Assembly (NCBI GenBank): GCA_035307385.1
Contig: DATGID010000110.1
Coordinates: 62,001-126,000 of the forward strand
Direction: 5' to 3'
Source: DATBHW01 sp035307385
Lineage (GTDB): Bacteria; Chloroflexota; Ktedonobacteria; Ktedonobacterales; DATBGS01
Length of the DNA stretch: 64,000 nt
Below, piece after piece: positions 8,521 through 15,714 of this stretch; the stretch's first letter is position 1; each line of letters begins with the position of its first letter. Below the pieces are notes generated by a model. That model was not told the origin of the DNA, searched no databases, and was given only the letters and a program-made list of their open reading frames with translations. The translations under genes were made by a program, and so were the position numbers.

Positions 8521-9045
8521 ATGCCAACTCCGGCAAAAGCGGAATGGATTGATGAACTGACCGACAAGCTCCAGCGGAGCAAGGCGGGCGTGCTGCTGCA
8601 AACGCAGGGCATGAAGGTGTCGGAGATTACCGATTTCCGGCGCAAGCTGGGGGCGTCCAAGGCGGAGCTTCAGGTGGTGAAGAACACGCTGCTGCGCATT
8701 GCCGCCGAGCGCGCCAAGGTGCAGGGGCTGACGCCGATTCTGGCCGGGCAGACGACCATCGCGCTGGGCTATGACGACGAAGTGACGATTGCCAAGCTCG
8801 TCAGCGATTATGCCCGGACGCAGAAAATCATTGTGATTAAGGGCGGCATTCTGGAAAACCGGCTGATCTCGCCCGATCAGGTGGATTCGCTGGCGAAGAC
8901 GCCGCCGCGCTTGCAGCTTCAGGCGCAACTGGTGGGCAGCCTGCAAGGCCCGGCGGCCTCGCTGGTGAACCTGTTCACCGCGCCGCTGCGCGATCTGGCT
9001 TATATCATTCAGGCGCGCACCGAGCAATTGGAGGGCGCGCCGTAA
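8521..9045 (+). CDS. rplJ: Ribosomal protein L10
   Basis: This is a 174-residue L10 of the normal bacterial length. The N-terminal rRNA-binding domain has VSEITDFRRKL, ELQVVKNTLLRIAAE and the C-terminal half IIVIKGGILENRLI, ending in the helix that carries L7/L12 dimers. It forms the base of the ribosomal stalk. The start follows AAAGGAGGAAGAAACGGAT. It is paired with rplL 67 bases downstream and controlled by the L10 leader. The usual rplK-rplA genes are not upstream here. Confidence 0.97.
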   Translation: MPTPAKAEWIDELTDKLQRSKAGVLLQTQGMKVSEITDFRRKLGASKAELQVVKNTLLRIAAERAKVQGLTPILAGQTTIALGYDDEVTIAKLVSDYARTQKIIVIKGGILENRLISPDQVDSLAKTPPRLQLQAQLVGSLQGPAASLVNLFTAPLRDLAYIIQARTEQLEGAP

Positions 9046-9112
9046 GCGAGCGGCAGAGGTTTGCCGCGCTGTTGTATCGTTTGAGGCATATAGCATACAA
9101 GGAGTAAAGCTC

Positions 9113-9502
9113 ATGGCAGTCGATGACATCATTGCCGAAATTGAAAAGTTGAGCGTGCTTGATCTGGTGAAGCTGGGCAAGGCCCTGCAAGAGAAGTGGG
9201 GCGTGAGCGCCGCGCCGGTGGCAGTGGCGGCTGGCCCGGCGGTTGGCGGCGGCACTGCTGAGCCTGCCACGCCGGTCGAGGAGCAGACTGAGTTCAACGT
9301 GATCTTGACCGGCGTGGCCGACACGACCAAGAAGATCAACGTGATCAAGGTTGTGCGCGAAATCACACAGCTTGGCCTGAAGGAAGCCAAGGACCTGGTG
9401 GATGGCGCGCCCAAGCCGGTGAAGGAAGCTGTTGCCAAGGAAGAGGCCGCGCAGCTTAAGGCCAAGCTCGAAGAGGCAGGCGGCACCGTCGACGTGAAGT
9501 AG
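9113..9502 (+). CDS. rplL: Ribosomal protein L7/L12
   Basis: A 129-residue protein with the L7/L12 layout: an N-terminal dimerisation helix (IIAEIEKLSVLDLVKLGKAL), an Ala/Val/Gly-rich hinge, and the C-terminal domain with KKINVIKVVREIT and GLKEAKDLVDGAPKPVKE that recruits translation GTPases. An AAGGAG ribosome-binding site precedes it. It is second in the rplJL operon. Confidence 0.98.
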   Translation: MAVDDIIAEIEKLSVLDLVKLGKALQEKWGVSAAPVAVAAGPAVGGGTAEPATPVEEQTEFNVILTGVADTTKKINVIKVVREITQLGLKEAKDLVDGAPKPVKEAVAKEEAAQLKAKLEEAGGTVDVK

Positions 9503-9524
9503 CTCATCACGGTTGCTTCGATCC

Positions 9525-9562
9525 ACAACAGCCCTCTGGTAGATGTGCCAGAGGGCTGTTGT
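9525..9562 (+). terminator. Terminator after rplL
   Basis: A perfect 15-bp inverted repeat ACAACAGCCCTCTGG/CCAGAGGGCTGTTGT with an 8-base loop, followed by ATTTGC. The T-tract is weak but the position 22 bases after the stop fits an operon end. Confidence 0.8.
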
Positions 9563-9684
9563 ATTTGCGTGAGCGCTGACTATCTGAAGAGATTGTGAAT
9601 TAGCCAACAGCGCAATGGCAGGGCCTATGCTATGCTGAGCTAGTAGGTCTTCTTCTCTTGTTATCCATGAAAGAGGTTTTTTCT

Positions 9685-10611
9685 ATGAATAGCTCTCGCT
9701 GGCTGAGACTGGCTAGGATTCTTGCCGCGCTGGGCATGCTGCTCGCTCTAGCGTCGTGCGCTGCTGGTGGGACGGGCAGCAATACGGGGTCGCAGGGCAA
9801 TACGTCTTCGACTGAGACGCCAACACCGGCAGCGCCCAGCCCGACACCGACCCTCGCGCCGCCGGTGTGTAACGGACCTTTCAATCCGAATTATGTAAGC
9901 ACGCTGCCGGACGCGACGTTTAAAGCGACCACTGTCTTTGCGCAGGTGCAACTGCCGCCACTGACGCGCTCGTATGATAACGATGCCGCAGGTGGCACGC
10001 GGGGCAGAAATATGTGCAGCGCGGGCACCACGCAGTCGGTGACGGACTTTATGACGCAGCATCTCACCGCGCTGGGCTGGCAGAAGACGGGGAGCAGCAC
10101 GCAGGGCTGCCTTTCGGCGGGTCCGTCTTATGCGCAGCAGCAGTGCTGGCAGAATGGCAATTACGCGCTCAATATGGGGATCAACAGCAATCTTAACTGG
10201 ATTATCCTCTTCATCGACCCCGATTTTACTGCGGGCACAACGCCCTCATGTAACTCCAACTTCAAGCCGGGCTATGTGAGCACGCTGCCAGATGCCGATT
10301 CGACCAAAACACATGTCTTTGCGCAGGTGCAGTTGCCTCCGGAGACGCGCTCGTATGATAATGACGCTTCTGGCGGATTCCGAGGCAGGGAGATGTGCAG
10401 CGGCGGCACAACGCAATCGGTAACAGACTTTATGACGCAGCACCTGGCACAGCTTGGCTGGCAGAAGCAAAGCAACGTCAATACTTGCACGACGGTCATA
10501 GAGAACTACGCCACAGCGCAATGCTGGAAAAATGGCAGCTATCTGCTGTTTCTGGGCATCAACACCAATCTGGATTGGATTATCACTTTCCGCGACCCTG
10601 CTTTCATGTAA
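9685..10611 (+). CDS. Lipoprotein with tandem duplicated domain
   Basis: A 308-residue predicted lipoprotein with signal peptide and lipobox LASC, followed by a Thr/Ser/Pro-rich linker. Two homologous ~115-residue domains follow. Each has a YVSTLPDA opening, FAQVQLPP.TRSYDNDA, MCS.GTTQSVTDFMTQHL, LGWQK, a Cys pair and CW.NG.Y...MGIN or LGIN with (N/D)WII. The domains share well over half their residues. Each has four conserved Cys, probably disulfide bonded outside the cell. The start at 9685 follows AAAGAGG. Function is unknown. Confidence 0.8.
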   Translation: MNSSRWLRLARILAALGMLLALASCAAGGTGSNTGSQGNTSSTETPTPAAPSPTPTLAPPVCNGPFNPNYVSTLPDATFKATTVFAQVQLPPLTRSYDNDAAGGTRGRNMCSAGTTQSVTDFMTQHLTALGWQKTGSSTQGCLSAGPSYAQQQCWQNGNYALNMGINSNLNWIILFIDPDFTAGTTPSCNSNFKPGYVSTLPDADSTKTHVFAQVQLPPETRSYDNDASGGFRGREMCSGGTTQSVTDFMTQHLAQLGWQKQSNVNTCTTVIENYATAQCWKNGSYLLFLGINTNLDWIITFRDPAFM

Positions 10612-10630
10612 GCTCTCGCGTTGGACAGCA

Positions 10631-10666
10631 GCGCCCTCTGGCTGTATCAAGCCAGAGGGCGCTTTT
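10631..10666 (+). terminator. Terminator after duplicated lipoprotein
   Basis: A perfect 12-bp stem GCGCCCTCTGGC/GCCAGAGGGCGC with an 8-base loop and TTTT after it. Confidence 0.9.
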
Positions 10667-10751
10667 ATATGGGTGTGCGGGATAGCCAAGGAATTGGTAT
10701 CGCGCGTGCGTGAGATAAGGCAAGGGCTGGTAGGCTGCTGGCAGTTCTCGG

Positions 10752-10780
10752 TTGCCAGAAATACCCTGGCAGGGTATAAT
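10752..10780 (+). promoter_or_regulatory. plsY promoter
   Basis: TTGCCA (10752-10757), a 17-bp spacer and TATAAT (10775-10780). Confidence 0.8.
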
Positions 10781-10831
10781 TAAACTTAAGGAGGGGTGTT
10801 TCTTCAGTGCTTGACTGGAGGTATTGTCGTC

Positions 10832-11494
10832 ATGGCTATTGGCATTCTTTTCCTTCTTCTTGCTGCTTATCTCCTCGGCTCGGTCCCCTTTTCACACCTC
10901 ATCACCAAATGGCGCACCGGCCTGGTCATCCGCGAGGTCGGCGAGGGCAATGTGGGCAGCCGCAATGTATGGCACGTGGTTGGGCCGCAGTGGGGCGCGC
11001 TGGCTTTCACGCTGGATGTGCTCAAAGGGTTGTTGGTCTATCTCGGCGGCATCATTCTGGGTGTGCCCATCTGGGGCATCGGGTTGGCGGGCATCGCCGC
11101 GGTGCTGGGCCATCAGTTCAGCTTCTTCCTGCACTGGCAGGGCGGCAAAGGGCTGGCGACCATCCTGGGCTTGATGCTGGGCTTTTCGCCGCTGGCAGCG
11201 CTGGGCGGGCTGGCGCTGATGGGGCTGGCCGATCTCTACTTCCACAACTTCAACCGCAGCGTGATTGTCGGTGCGCTGGGCATCATCTTTCTGCCGCTCG
11301 TCCTGGGGCAGTCGGTGGCGGTCTCGATCTACGCGCTGGGGCTGGCGATGCTTTCGGGCGTGAAGAAGCTGCTGGACCGCCAGCACGAAACAGCAGTCTG
11401 GCAGGCGCACCCCTGGCAGGGCAACGCGAAGCCGGGCTTTTATCATGAGGAAGGCCACGAGCACGCCGCCTCGCAGGATGCGAACGCCCATTAG
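10832..11494 (+). CDS. plsY: Acyl-phosphate:glycerol-3-phosphate acyltransferase PlsY
   Basis: The 220-residue membrane protein carries the three PlsY loops: GSVPFSHLI near the N-terminus, GEGNVGSRN, and GHQFSFFLHWQGGKGLAT. PlsY transfers an acyl group from acyl-phosphate to glycerol-3-phosphate, the first step of phospholipid synthesis. Its partner PlsX is encoded at 45408-46457. About five membrane segments are evident, and the tail is His-rich. ATG at 10832 has CTGGAGG upstream; a GTG at 10796 would add 12 residues. Confidence 0.9.
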   Translation: MAIGILFLLLAAYLLGSVPFSHLITKWRTGLVIREVGEGNVGSRNVWHVVGPQWGALAFTLDVLKGLLVYLGGIILGVPIWGIGLAGIAAVLGHQFSFFLHWQGGKGLATILGLMLGFSPLAALGGLALMGLADLYFHNFNRSVIVGALGIIFLPLVLGQSVAVSIYALGLAMLSGVKKLLDRQHETAVWQAHPWQGNAKPGFYHEEGHEHAASQDANAH

Positions 11495-11536
11495 GGCAGA
11501 CCTCAGGCGTGGGACTGCTGTATCAGAGAGGCTTCT

Positions 11537-13201
11537 ATGCTGATTTATCAGAGTATCATCACGGCTCTTCTTGTCCTGCTGCTGCTGAACACGATCAATA
11601 ATCTGCGGCTGTTTCAGCGGCCCACCCGACGCGCATTGCCCCCTGCGACTCGCGGGCCGCTGGTTTCGGTGCTGGTGCCTGCACGCAACGAGGAGCGCTC
11701 GATTGGCCGCTGTGTGGAGTCGCTGGCCCGGCAGGACTATCCGCATCTGGAGATTCTGGTGCTGGATGACCAGAGCGAAGACGCGACGGGGGCGATTGTA
11801 GAGGAACTGGCGCAGCGCTATCCATCCGTGCGGCTGCTGCGCGGCCAGCCTTTGCCCGCCAACTGGCACGGCAAGGCGTATGCCTGCGCGCAACTGGCGC
11901 GCGCGGCGCGTGGCGATTGGCTGCTCTTTGTGGATGCTGACACGGTCCACGCGCCGGAGACGGTTTCGACGGCGCTCCGGGTGGCGCTGGAGCAGCAGGC
12001 CGATCTGCTGACGATGATGCCGCAGGTGTTGGAAAAGAGCGTGGGCGAGGCGCTGCTGCTGCCGTTGATTCCGCTGACCTTTGGGGGATTTCTGCCGATG
12101 GGGATGATGGCGGGCCGCAAGTATCCGCTGGTGGCGGGCGCGCTGGGGCCGTTTCTGCTCTTCCGGCGCGAGAGCTATGAGCGGGTTGGTGGGCACGAGG
12201 CGACGCGGCGGGATATTGTGGAGGATATGAAGCTGGCGCGGCTGGTGAAGCAACAGCACGGCAAACTGGTCTGGATCGATGGGACGGCGCTGACGCAGGT
12301 GCGCTTTTATCATAACCTGGGCGAAGCCTGGCGCGGGCTGGCGAAAACGACGTTCGCGGCGCTGGATTATTCGGTGACGGCGCTGCTGCCGGGGAGCATC
12401 GCCTGCCTTGCTATCTTTGTGGGGCCATATCTCTTCCTGGGATACGCGCTGGTCACGCAGCGTTACGATGCGGCGCTGTTCTGGCTGCCGCTCAGTCAGA
12501 TTGTGCTGGCCTGGGCGACGCGCTGGCTGCTGGCGCAGCGCTTCCATATGCACCGGGCAATGGCGTTCTTGCATCCGGTTATGATGGTGGCGACGATTCT
12601 GCTCACGGCTCAGGCGGCCTGCCAGGCGATCTTTGGCGGCGGCGTGACCTGGAAGGGGCGCGCCTATCAGTTCAGCGGCCACGGCGAGCGGCCCGGCCTT
12701 CAGAAGTTGTTGACGCAGGCGTTGATGACGCTGCGGCTGGGGTTGGCATCGCTGTTGGGATTGCTGGGCTGGCGTTGGGGCAGTGACGCGCTGGACGTTG
12801 CCGCGCTCTTGCCGCTGGTGATCTGGACCTGCGCGCTGCTGCAACACGCGCTGACGCCCGCTGCCGAAGCGGCATCGAACGCGGCGCTGGGACAGGTGGC
12901 CGATGGCGCGAGCGGCCTGGGCGCGCTGGCCTATCTGCTCTTCAGCGGACAGATGACGCTCTTGCTGGCGCTGTTTGTGGTGCTAGCGCTGGCGGCCAGC
13001 GTGCTGGTCTTTCACTGGCGCAGCCTGCCGATAGCAGGCTTGATTACGCTGGGCTGTCTGCTGCTGCTGATCGGTGGGGCCAATTTCTCGCTGATTCGCG
13101 TGGTGCTGTTCTGGTGGGCCGTGGGCGCGCTCTTTCTGGAGCGGCGGCCCGTCGGGCAGTTCCTGGGAGCCTGGTTTCACCGCCAGCGCCCGCCGCTGTG
13201 A
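11537..13201 (+). CDS. Membrane-bound family 2 glycosyltransferase
   Basis: A 554-residue protein with an N-terminal anchor, then a GT2 (GT-A fold) domain at about 40-280. Landmarks are VSVLVPARNEERSIG, ILVLDDQSED, LLFVDADT (the metal-binding DxD) and a late RDIVEDMKLARLV acceptor-site motif. About eight membrane segments fill the C-terminal half. The layout resembles hydroxysqualene or carotenoid glycosyltransferases and hopanoid-linked GTs. It starts 42 bases after plsY and is probably cotranscribed. The acceptor is unknown. Confidence 0.85.
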   Translation: MLIYQSIITALLVLLLLNTINNLRLFQRPTRRALPPATRGPLVSVLVPARNEERSIGRCVESLARQDYPHLEILVLDDQSEDATGAIVEELAQRYPSVRLLRGQPLPANWHGKAYACAQLARAARGDWLLFVDADTVHAPETVSTALRVALEQQADLLTMMPQVLEKSVGEALLLPLIPLTFGGFLPMGMMAGRKYPLVAGALGPFLLFRRESYERVGGHEATRRDIVEDMKLARLVKQQHGKLVWIDGTALTQVRFYHNLGEAWRGLAKTTFAALDYSVTALLPGSIACLAIFVGPYLFLGYALVTQRYDAALFWLPLSQIVLAWATRWLLAQRFHMHRAMAFLHPVMMVATILLTAQAACQAIFGGGVTWKGRAYQFSGHGERPGLQKLLTQALMTLRLGLASLLGLLGWRWGSDALDVAALLPLVIWTCALLQHALTPAAEAASNAALGQVADGASGLGALAYLLFSGQMTLLLALFVVLALAASVLVFHWRSLPIAGLITLGCLLLLIGGANFSLIRVVLFWWAVGALFLERRPVGQFLGAWFHRQRPPL

Positions 13202-13211
13202 GGGCATGCGC

Positions 13212-13964
13212 TTATTCTTCAAGCGGGCTGGCAAACCAGTCAAGGACGGCGGGCCAGGCACTTTCGGGCAAGTAATAAATGTTCTTGACCCGAAAATGGG
13301 CAGCCAGCCCTGCAAGCGTTGTGTCAATCTCATAGCCTTGACGCTGGCTTACCTGGTGCGCGCATCGATAGATATACCCTAGCTGCTGGTCCGACAAGCC
13401 TGCTGCTTGTCGAGCATTTCCAGCTTCCAGCGCGGCAAGACGCAACTCATGGCTGTGGAGGCCATACCGTATCATCACCATCTGGTTACGCAGTTCTTCA
13501 TCCCTCGCTTCCAGATGATCAATGAAGGCGCGCCCTTCTTCCCAGACAGATTGAGCAGCAGCAGATGGGCTGGGAGGAGGCGGGACGGCAGAATTATTCT
13601 CACGTTGAGCAAATGCTTGCTCAATCGCGGCAAAGGCTCTTTGCTGCAATACCAACGCCGCTGCTCGTTTTGCTTCTGACAGCCGAGAAACATGCAGCCC
13701 GGCTGCCCAAATGGAAATAGCCCAGTTCAGCAAGACTTCTGCTTGCTGCGGTCCACCTGGGGTGCTGATGGTTGCTTCTTGCAGAGCCTCAGTCAATGAT
13801 GGAATACGGTGGATGCGCCGGAATTGTCCTCGTCGATCAAGGTCCAGCAAGTCACACAGGGAGCGAAGCGTAGCACTTAACTCACCATCCGGCAAGCGTA
13901 CCGCGATGATAGGTGGCAGGCCAGCAACGAGAATGACATCTTTGGAAAGGGCCAAATCGGTCAT
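13212..13964 (-). CDS. P22_AR_N-like antirepressor protein (family 2, copy B)
   Basis: A 250-residue protein whose first ~110 residues resemble the phage antirepressor N-terminal domain: IIAVRLPDGELSATLRSLCD, QFRRIHR, and a PGGPQQAEVLLNWAISIWAAGLHVSRLSE-type segment. A Pro-rich hinge, a coiled-coil-prone stretch (140-185) and a conserved C-terminal domain ending PAVLDWFASPLEE follow. It is a close paralog of the 22464-23249 protein. GAGGAGG lies 5-11 bases before the ATG. There is no phage context, so the role is unknown; control of the adjacent repeats or of leader RNA is possible. Confidence 0.72.
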   Translation of the reverse strand: MTDLALSKDVILVAGLPPIIAVRLPDGELSATLRSLCDLLDLDRRGQFRRIHRIPSLTEALQEATISTPGGPQQAEVLLNWAISIWAAGLHVSRLSEAKRAAALVLQQRAFAAIEQAFAQRENNSAVPPPPSPSAAAQSVWEEGRAFIDHLEARDEELRNQMVMIRYGLHSHELRLAALEAGNARQAAGLSDQQLGYIYRCAHQVSQRQGYEIDTTLAGLAAHFRVKNIYYLPESAWPAVLDWFASPLEE

Positions 13965-13976
13965 CTAAAACCTCCT

Positions 13977-14080
13977 CAAAGGGGGGGACATAACGACCCC
14001 CCCTTTGCAAAGGGGGGGTCGTTATGTCCCCCCCTTTGCTAACAGTTCCGCTAAGGGGATGCATAACATACCCCTCTCTG
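13977..14080 (-). repeat. G-run/C-run palindrome array B
   Basis: Two 31-bp units (13977-14007 and 14008-14038), each CAAAGGGGGGG, nine bases, then CCCCCCCTTTG, are exact reverse complements, giving a 62-bp perfect palindrome. A third, weaker unit CTAAGGGG...CCCCTCTCTG lies at 14051-14080. The loops contain ATAACG or its complement. The array sits between leader B and its gene. Confidence 0.9.
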
Positions 14081-14143
14081 CAATAAAGACTTTTTTTCCT
14101 CGGCCTCCTTAATGTAATCTCGCGCATTCAGCACCAGAAAGCG

Positions 14144-14322
14144 AAACGGCCATCCCCTGATGCGCCGACCAGGCGAGAAGGTTCGCCGTGCCTGCCAGGA
14201 GATGGCCGCTGAGAAGACTGAATCTATCGAGTGATAGAATGCTCCCAGCCCCATGCCCTGCATTCGTCAGGCGTGGGGTCAGTGGCGCTGCCAGTAAGTT
14301 AGGCTGGCAGCGCCATATGGTA
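14144..14322 (-). ncRNA. Structured leader RNA, copy B
   Basis: Minus-strand order: hairpin GGCGCTGCCAG/CTGGCAGCGCC (14284-14314), hairpin CCCCACGCCTG...CAGGGCATGGGG, then GCATTCTATC with GATAGA. A long-range 13-bp helix joins CGGCCATCTCCTG (14196-14208) to CAGGGGATGGCCG (14147-14159) and encloses a GGCGAA...CGCC hairpin. The downstream block TTTCGCTTTCTGGTGCTGAATGCGC is shared with copy D only. Array B separates it from the antirepressor-like gene. Confidence 0.82.
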
Positions 14323-14372
14323 TAGTTGAGTTGCTAAGGTGCCGGGTGCGCCGGTTTTGGGATGATGAGCAT

Positions 14373-14401
14373 ATTATACTGGTCGCTGGAACGGATGTCA
14401 A
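14373..14401 (-). promoter_or_regulatory. Promoter of leader B
   Basis: Perfect consensus on the minus strand: TTGACA (14396-14401), 17 bp, TATAAT (14373-14378). Confidence 0.9.
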
Positions 14402-14462
14402 GTATAAAAGCGGCTGGATAAGTAGATTGTAAGGATAGCTGGTAGAGAAAGGATTGAGAGTT

Positions 14463-15077
14463 ATGGCAACTGAAGCCCAGAAAACGAGCGCTCATATTAT
14501 TATCCACAGCAGCGCGATTGCGGCGGCGACGTGGTCGGGCGCGTCAGCGATTCTGCCTGGCGTGGCTGTGGTGACGGATACGGCGGGCGGGACGATTATC
14601 GCGGTGGCGATGACCTACGCGCTGGGCAATGTCTTCAATCGCAAGCTGGTGGAGTCGTCGATTATGGCGTTTTTCTCGTGGGTGATCGGGCGAGAGATGG
14701 GGATGGTTATCCTCAAGGGCATCTTCAGCTTTATTCCGATCTTTGGGTCACTGACTAACGCCACAATTAGCTTCGGGCTGACGGAAGCCATCGGCTGGAG
14801 CCTATTTCTGATCTTCGATGAGGGCAAAGACCTGGGCGCGCTCTCCAAGGAAGAGATTGCCTCTTTTTTGCAGCGCGGCAAAAGCTTCGCGGAGCAGGTG
14901 AAGAAGTCGGGGGAGTTTGCCTGGATCGATGAACTGCCGCCGCATATCAAGGCGCAGTATGACTATCTGACGAAGAAGCTGGGCGACCGGAACCTGTCGC
15001 CGGAGGAGCGGCAAGCGACCCTGAAAGAGATCGAAGACCTGATCGCGCCCTATAATCCCAAGAATAAGGGGCAATAG
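14463..15077 (+). CDS. DUF697-like membrane protein
   Basis: A 204-residue protein whose first 125 residues contain hydrophobic helices with Gly/Ala-rich turns (AIAAATWSGASAILPG, then IPIFGSLTNATISFGLTEAIGW). This pattern is typical of the DUF697 domain often attached to GTPases, here without a GTPase. The C-terminal ~75 residues are soluble and charged, with a helical EERQATLKEIEDL. The start at 14463 is preceded by GAGAAAGGA. It diverges from the leader B promoter. Function is unknown. Confidence 0.65.
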   Translation: MATEAQKTSAHIIIHSSAIAAATWSGASAILPGVAVVTDTAGGTIIAVAMTYALGNVFNRKLVESSIMAFFSWVIGREMGMVILKGIFSFIPIFGSLTNATISFGLTEAIGWSLFLIFDEGKDLGALSKEEIASFLQRGKSFAEQVKKSGEFAWIDELPPHIKAQYDYLTKKLGDRNLSPEERQATLKEIEDLIAPYNPKNKGQ

Positions 15078-15084
15078 CGAATAT

Positions 15085-15558
15085 TCAGGCCAAACGCGGC
15101 CACTCAGCAGCGGCGTTTGGGCGTGGACTCACGGCCATCATGGTGGCCTGCATGGTGGCGACCAGCCGCTCAGCGCCGTCTTGCAGGGCAACGACATCGC
15201 CCGCGCAGACGGTGATGGTTCGTCCGGGTTTGATGACACGGCCACGCGCGGCGAAGAGCGCGCCCATCGCGGGCGCGAGCAGGTTTACTTTGTATTCGAC
15301 GGTGAGGACGTTGACACCGGTGGGCATGAGGCTGAAGGCCGCGTAGCCGCAGGCGCTGTCGACAATGGTGGTGACGATGCCCGCGTGCAGAAAGCCGTTC
15401 TGCTGGGTCAAGTCCTGGCGAAAGGGCAGTTGAATCTCGACTTCGCCGGGTGCGACGTGGGTCATGGTTGCGCCGAGGGTTGCCATGACCTGCTGGCGCG
15501 TGAAGCTGGCGCGCACGCGGGCCTCAAAGTCGGGGTCTTGCGGTTCAAAGGCTGGCAT
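15085..15558 (-). CDS. PaaI-type hotdog thioesterase
   Basis: A 157-residue protein with the hotdog fold signature: QNGFLHAGIVTTIVDSACGYAA, where HAG...D is the helix and active-site region of the PaaI/ACOT13-like clade. VEYKVNLLAPA and GRVIKPGRTITVC follow in order. It probably hydrolyses acyl-CoA thioesters. ATG at 15558 (MPAFEPQD) has a modest AAGAG upstream; a longer start at 15594 has no ribosome-binding site. It ends 7 bases from the convergent DUF697 gene. Confidence 0.85.
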   Translation of the reverse strand: MPAFEPQDPDFEARVRASFTRQQVMATLGATMTHVAPGEVEIQLPFRQDLTQQNGFLHAGIVTTIVDSACGYAAFSLMPTGVNVLTVEYKVNLLAPAMGALFAARGRVIKPGRTITVCAGDVVALQDGAERLVATMQATMMAVSPRPNAAAEWPRLA

Positions 15559-15641
15559 CGTTTGCTCTTTTCTGCTCGGATTGGGATGGGTCATTGCATG
15601 ATTGATTGTACCAGATAGAGCAGCATGTGCAGAGGAGGCGA

Positions 15642-15670
15642 TTGACGTTCTGCCTCTTCTCTGCTACACT
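15642..15670 (+). promoter_or_regulatory. Promoter of CHAT-TPR gene
   Basis: TTGACG (15642-15647), 17 bp, TACACT (15665-15670), 45 bases before the GTG start. Confidence 0.75.
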
Positions 15671-15714
15671 GCTTACAACACGCGAAAGAGGCAGCCAGCA
15701 AAGGGAGGTAGGCG

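Noticed and set aside
10892..12847. Open reading frame of 651 codons on the minus strand
   Set aside because: It lies fully antisense to plsY and the glycosyltransferase, is rich in Arg/Gln/His with no domain, and has no ribosome-binding site. Typical shadow frame in GC-rich DNA.
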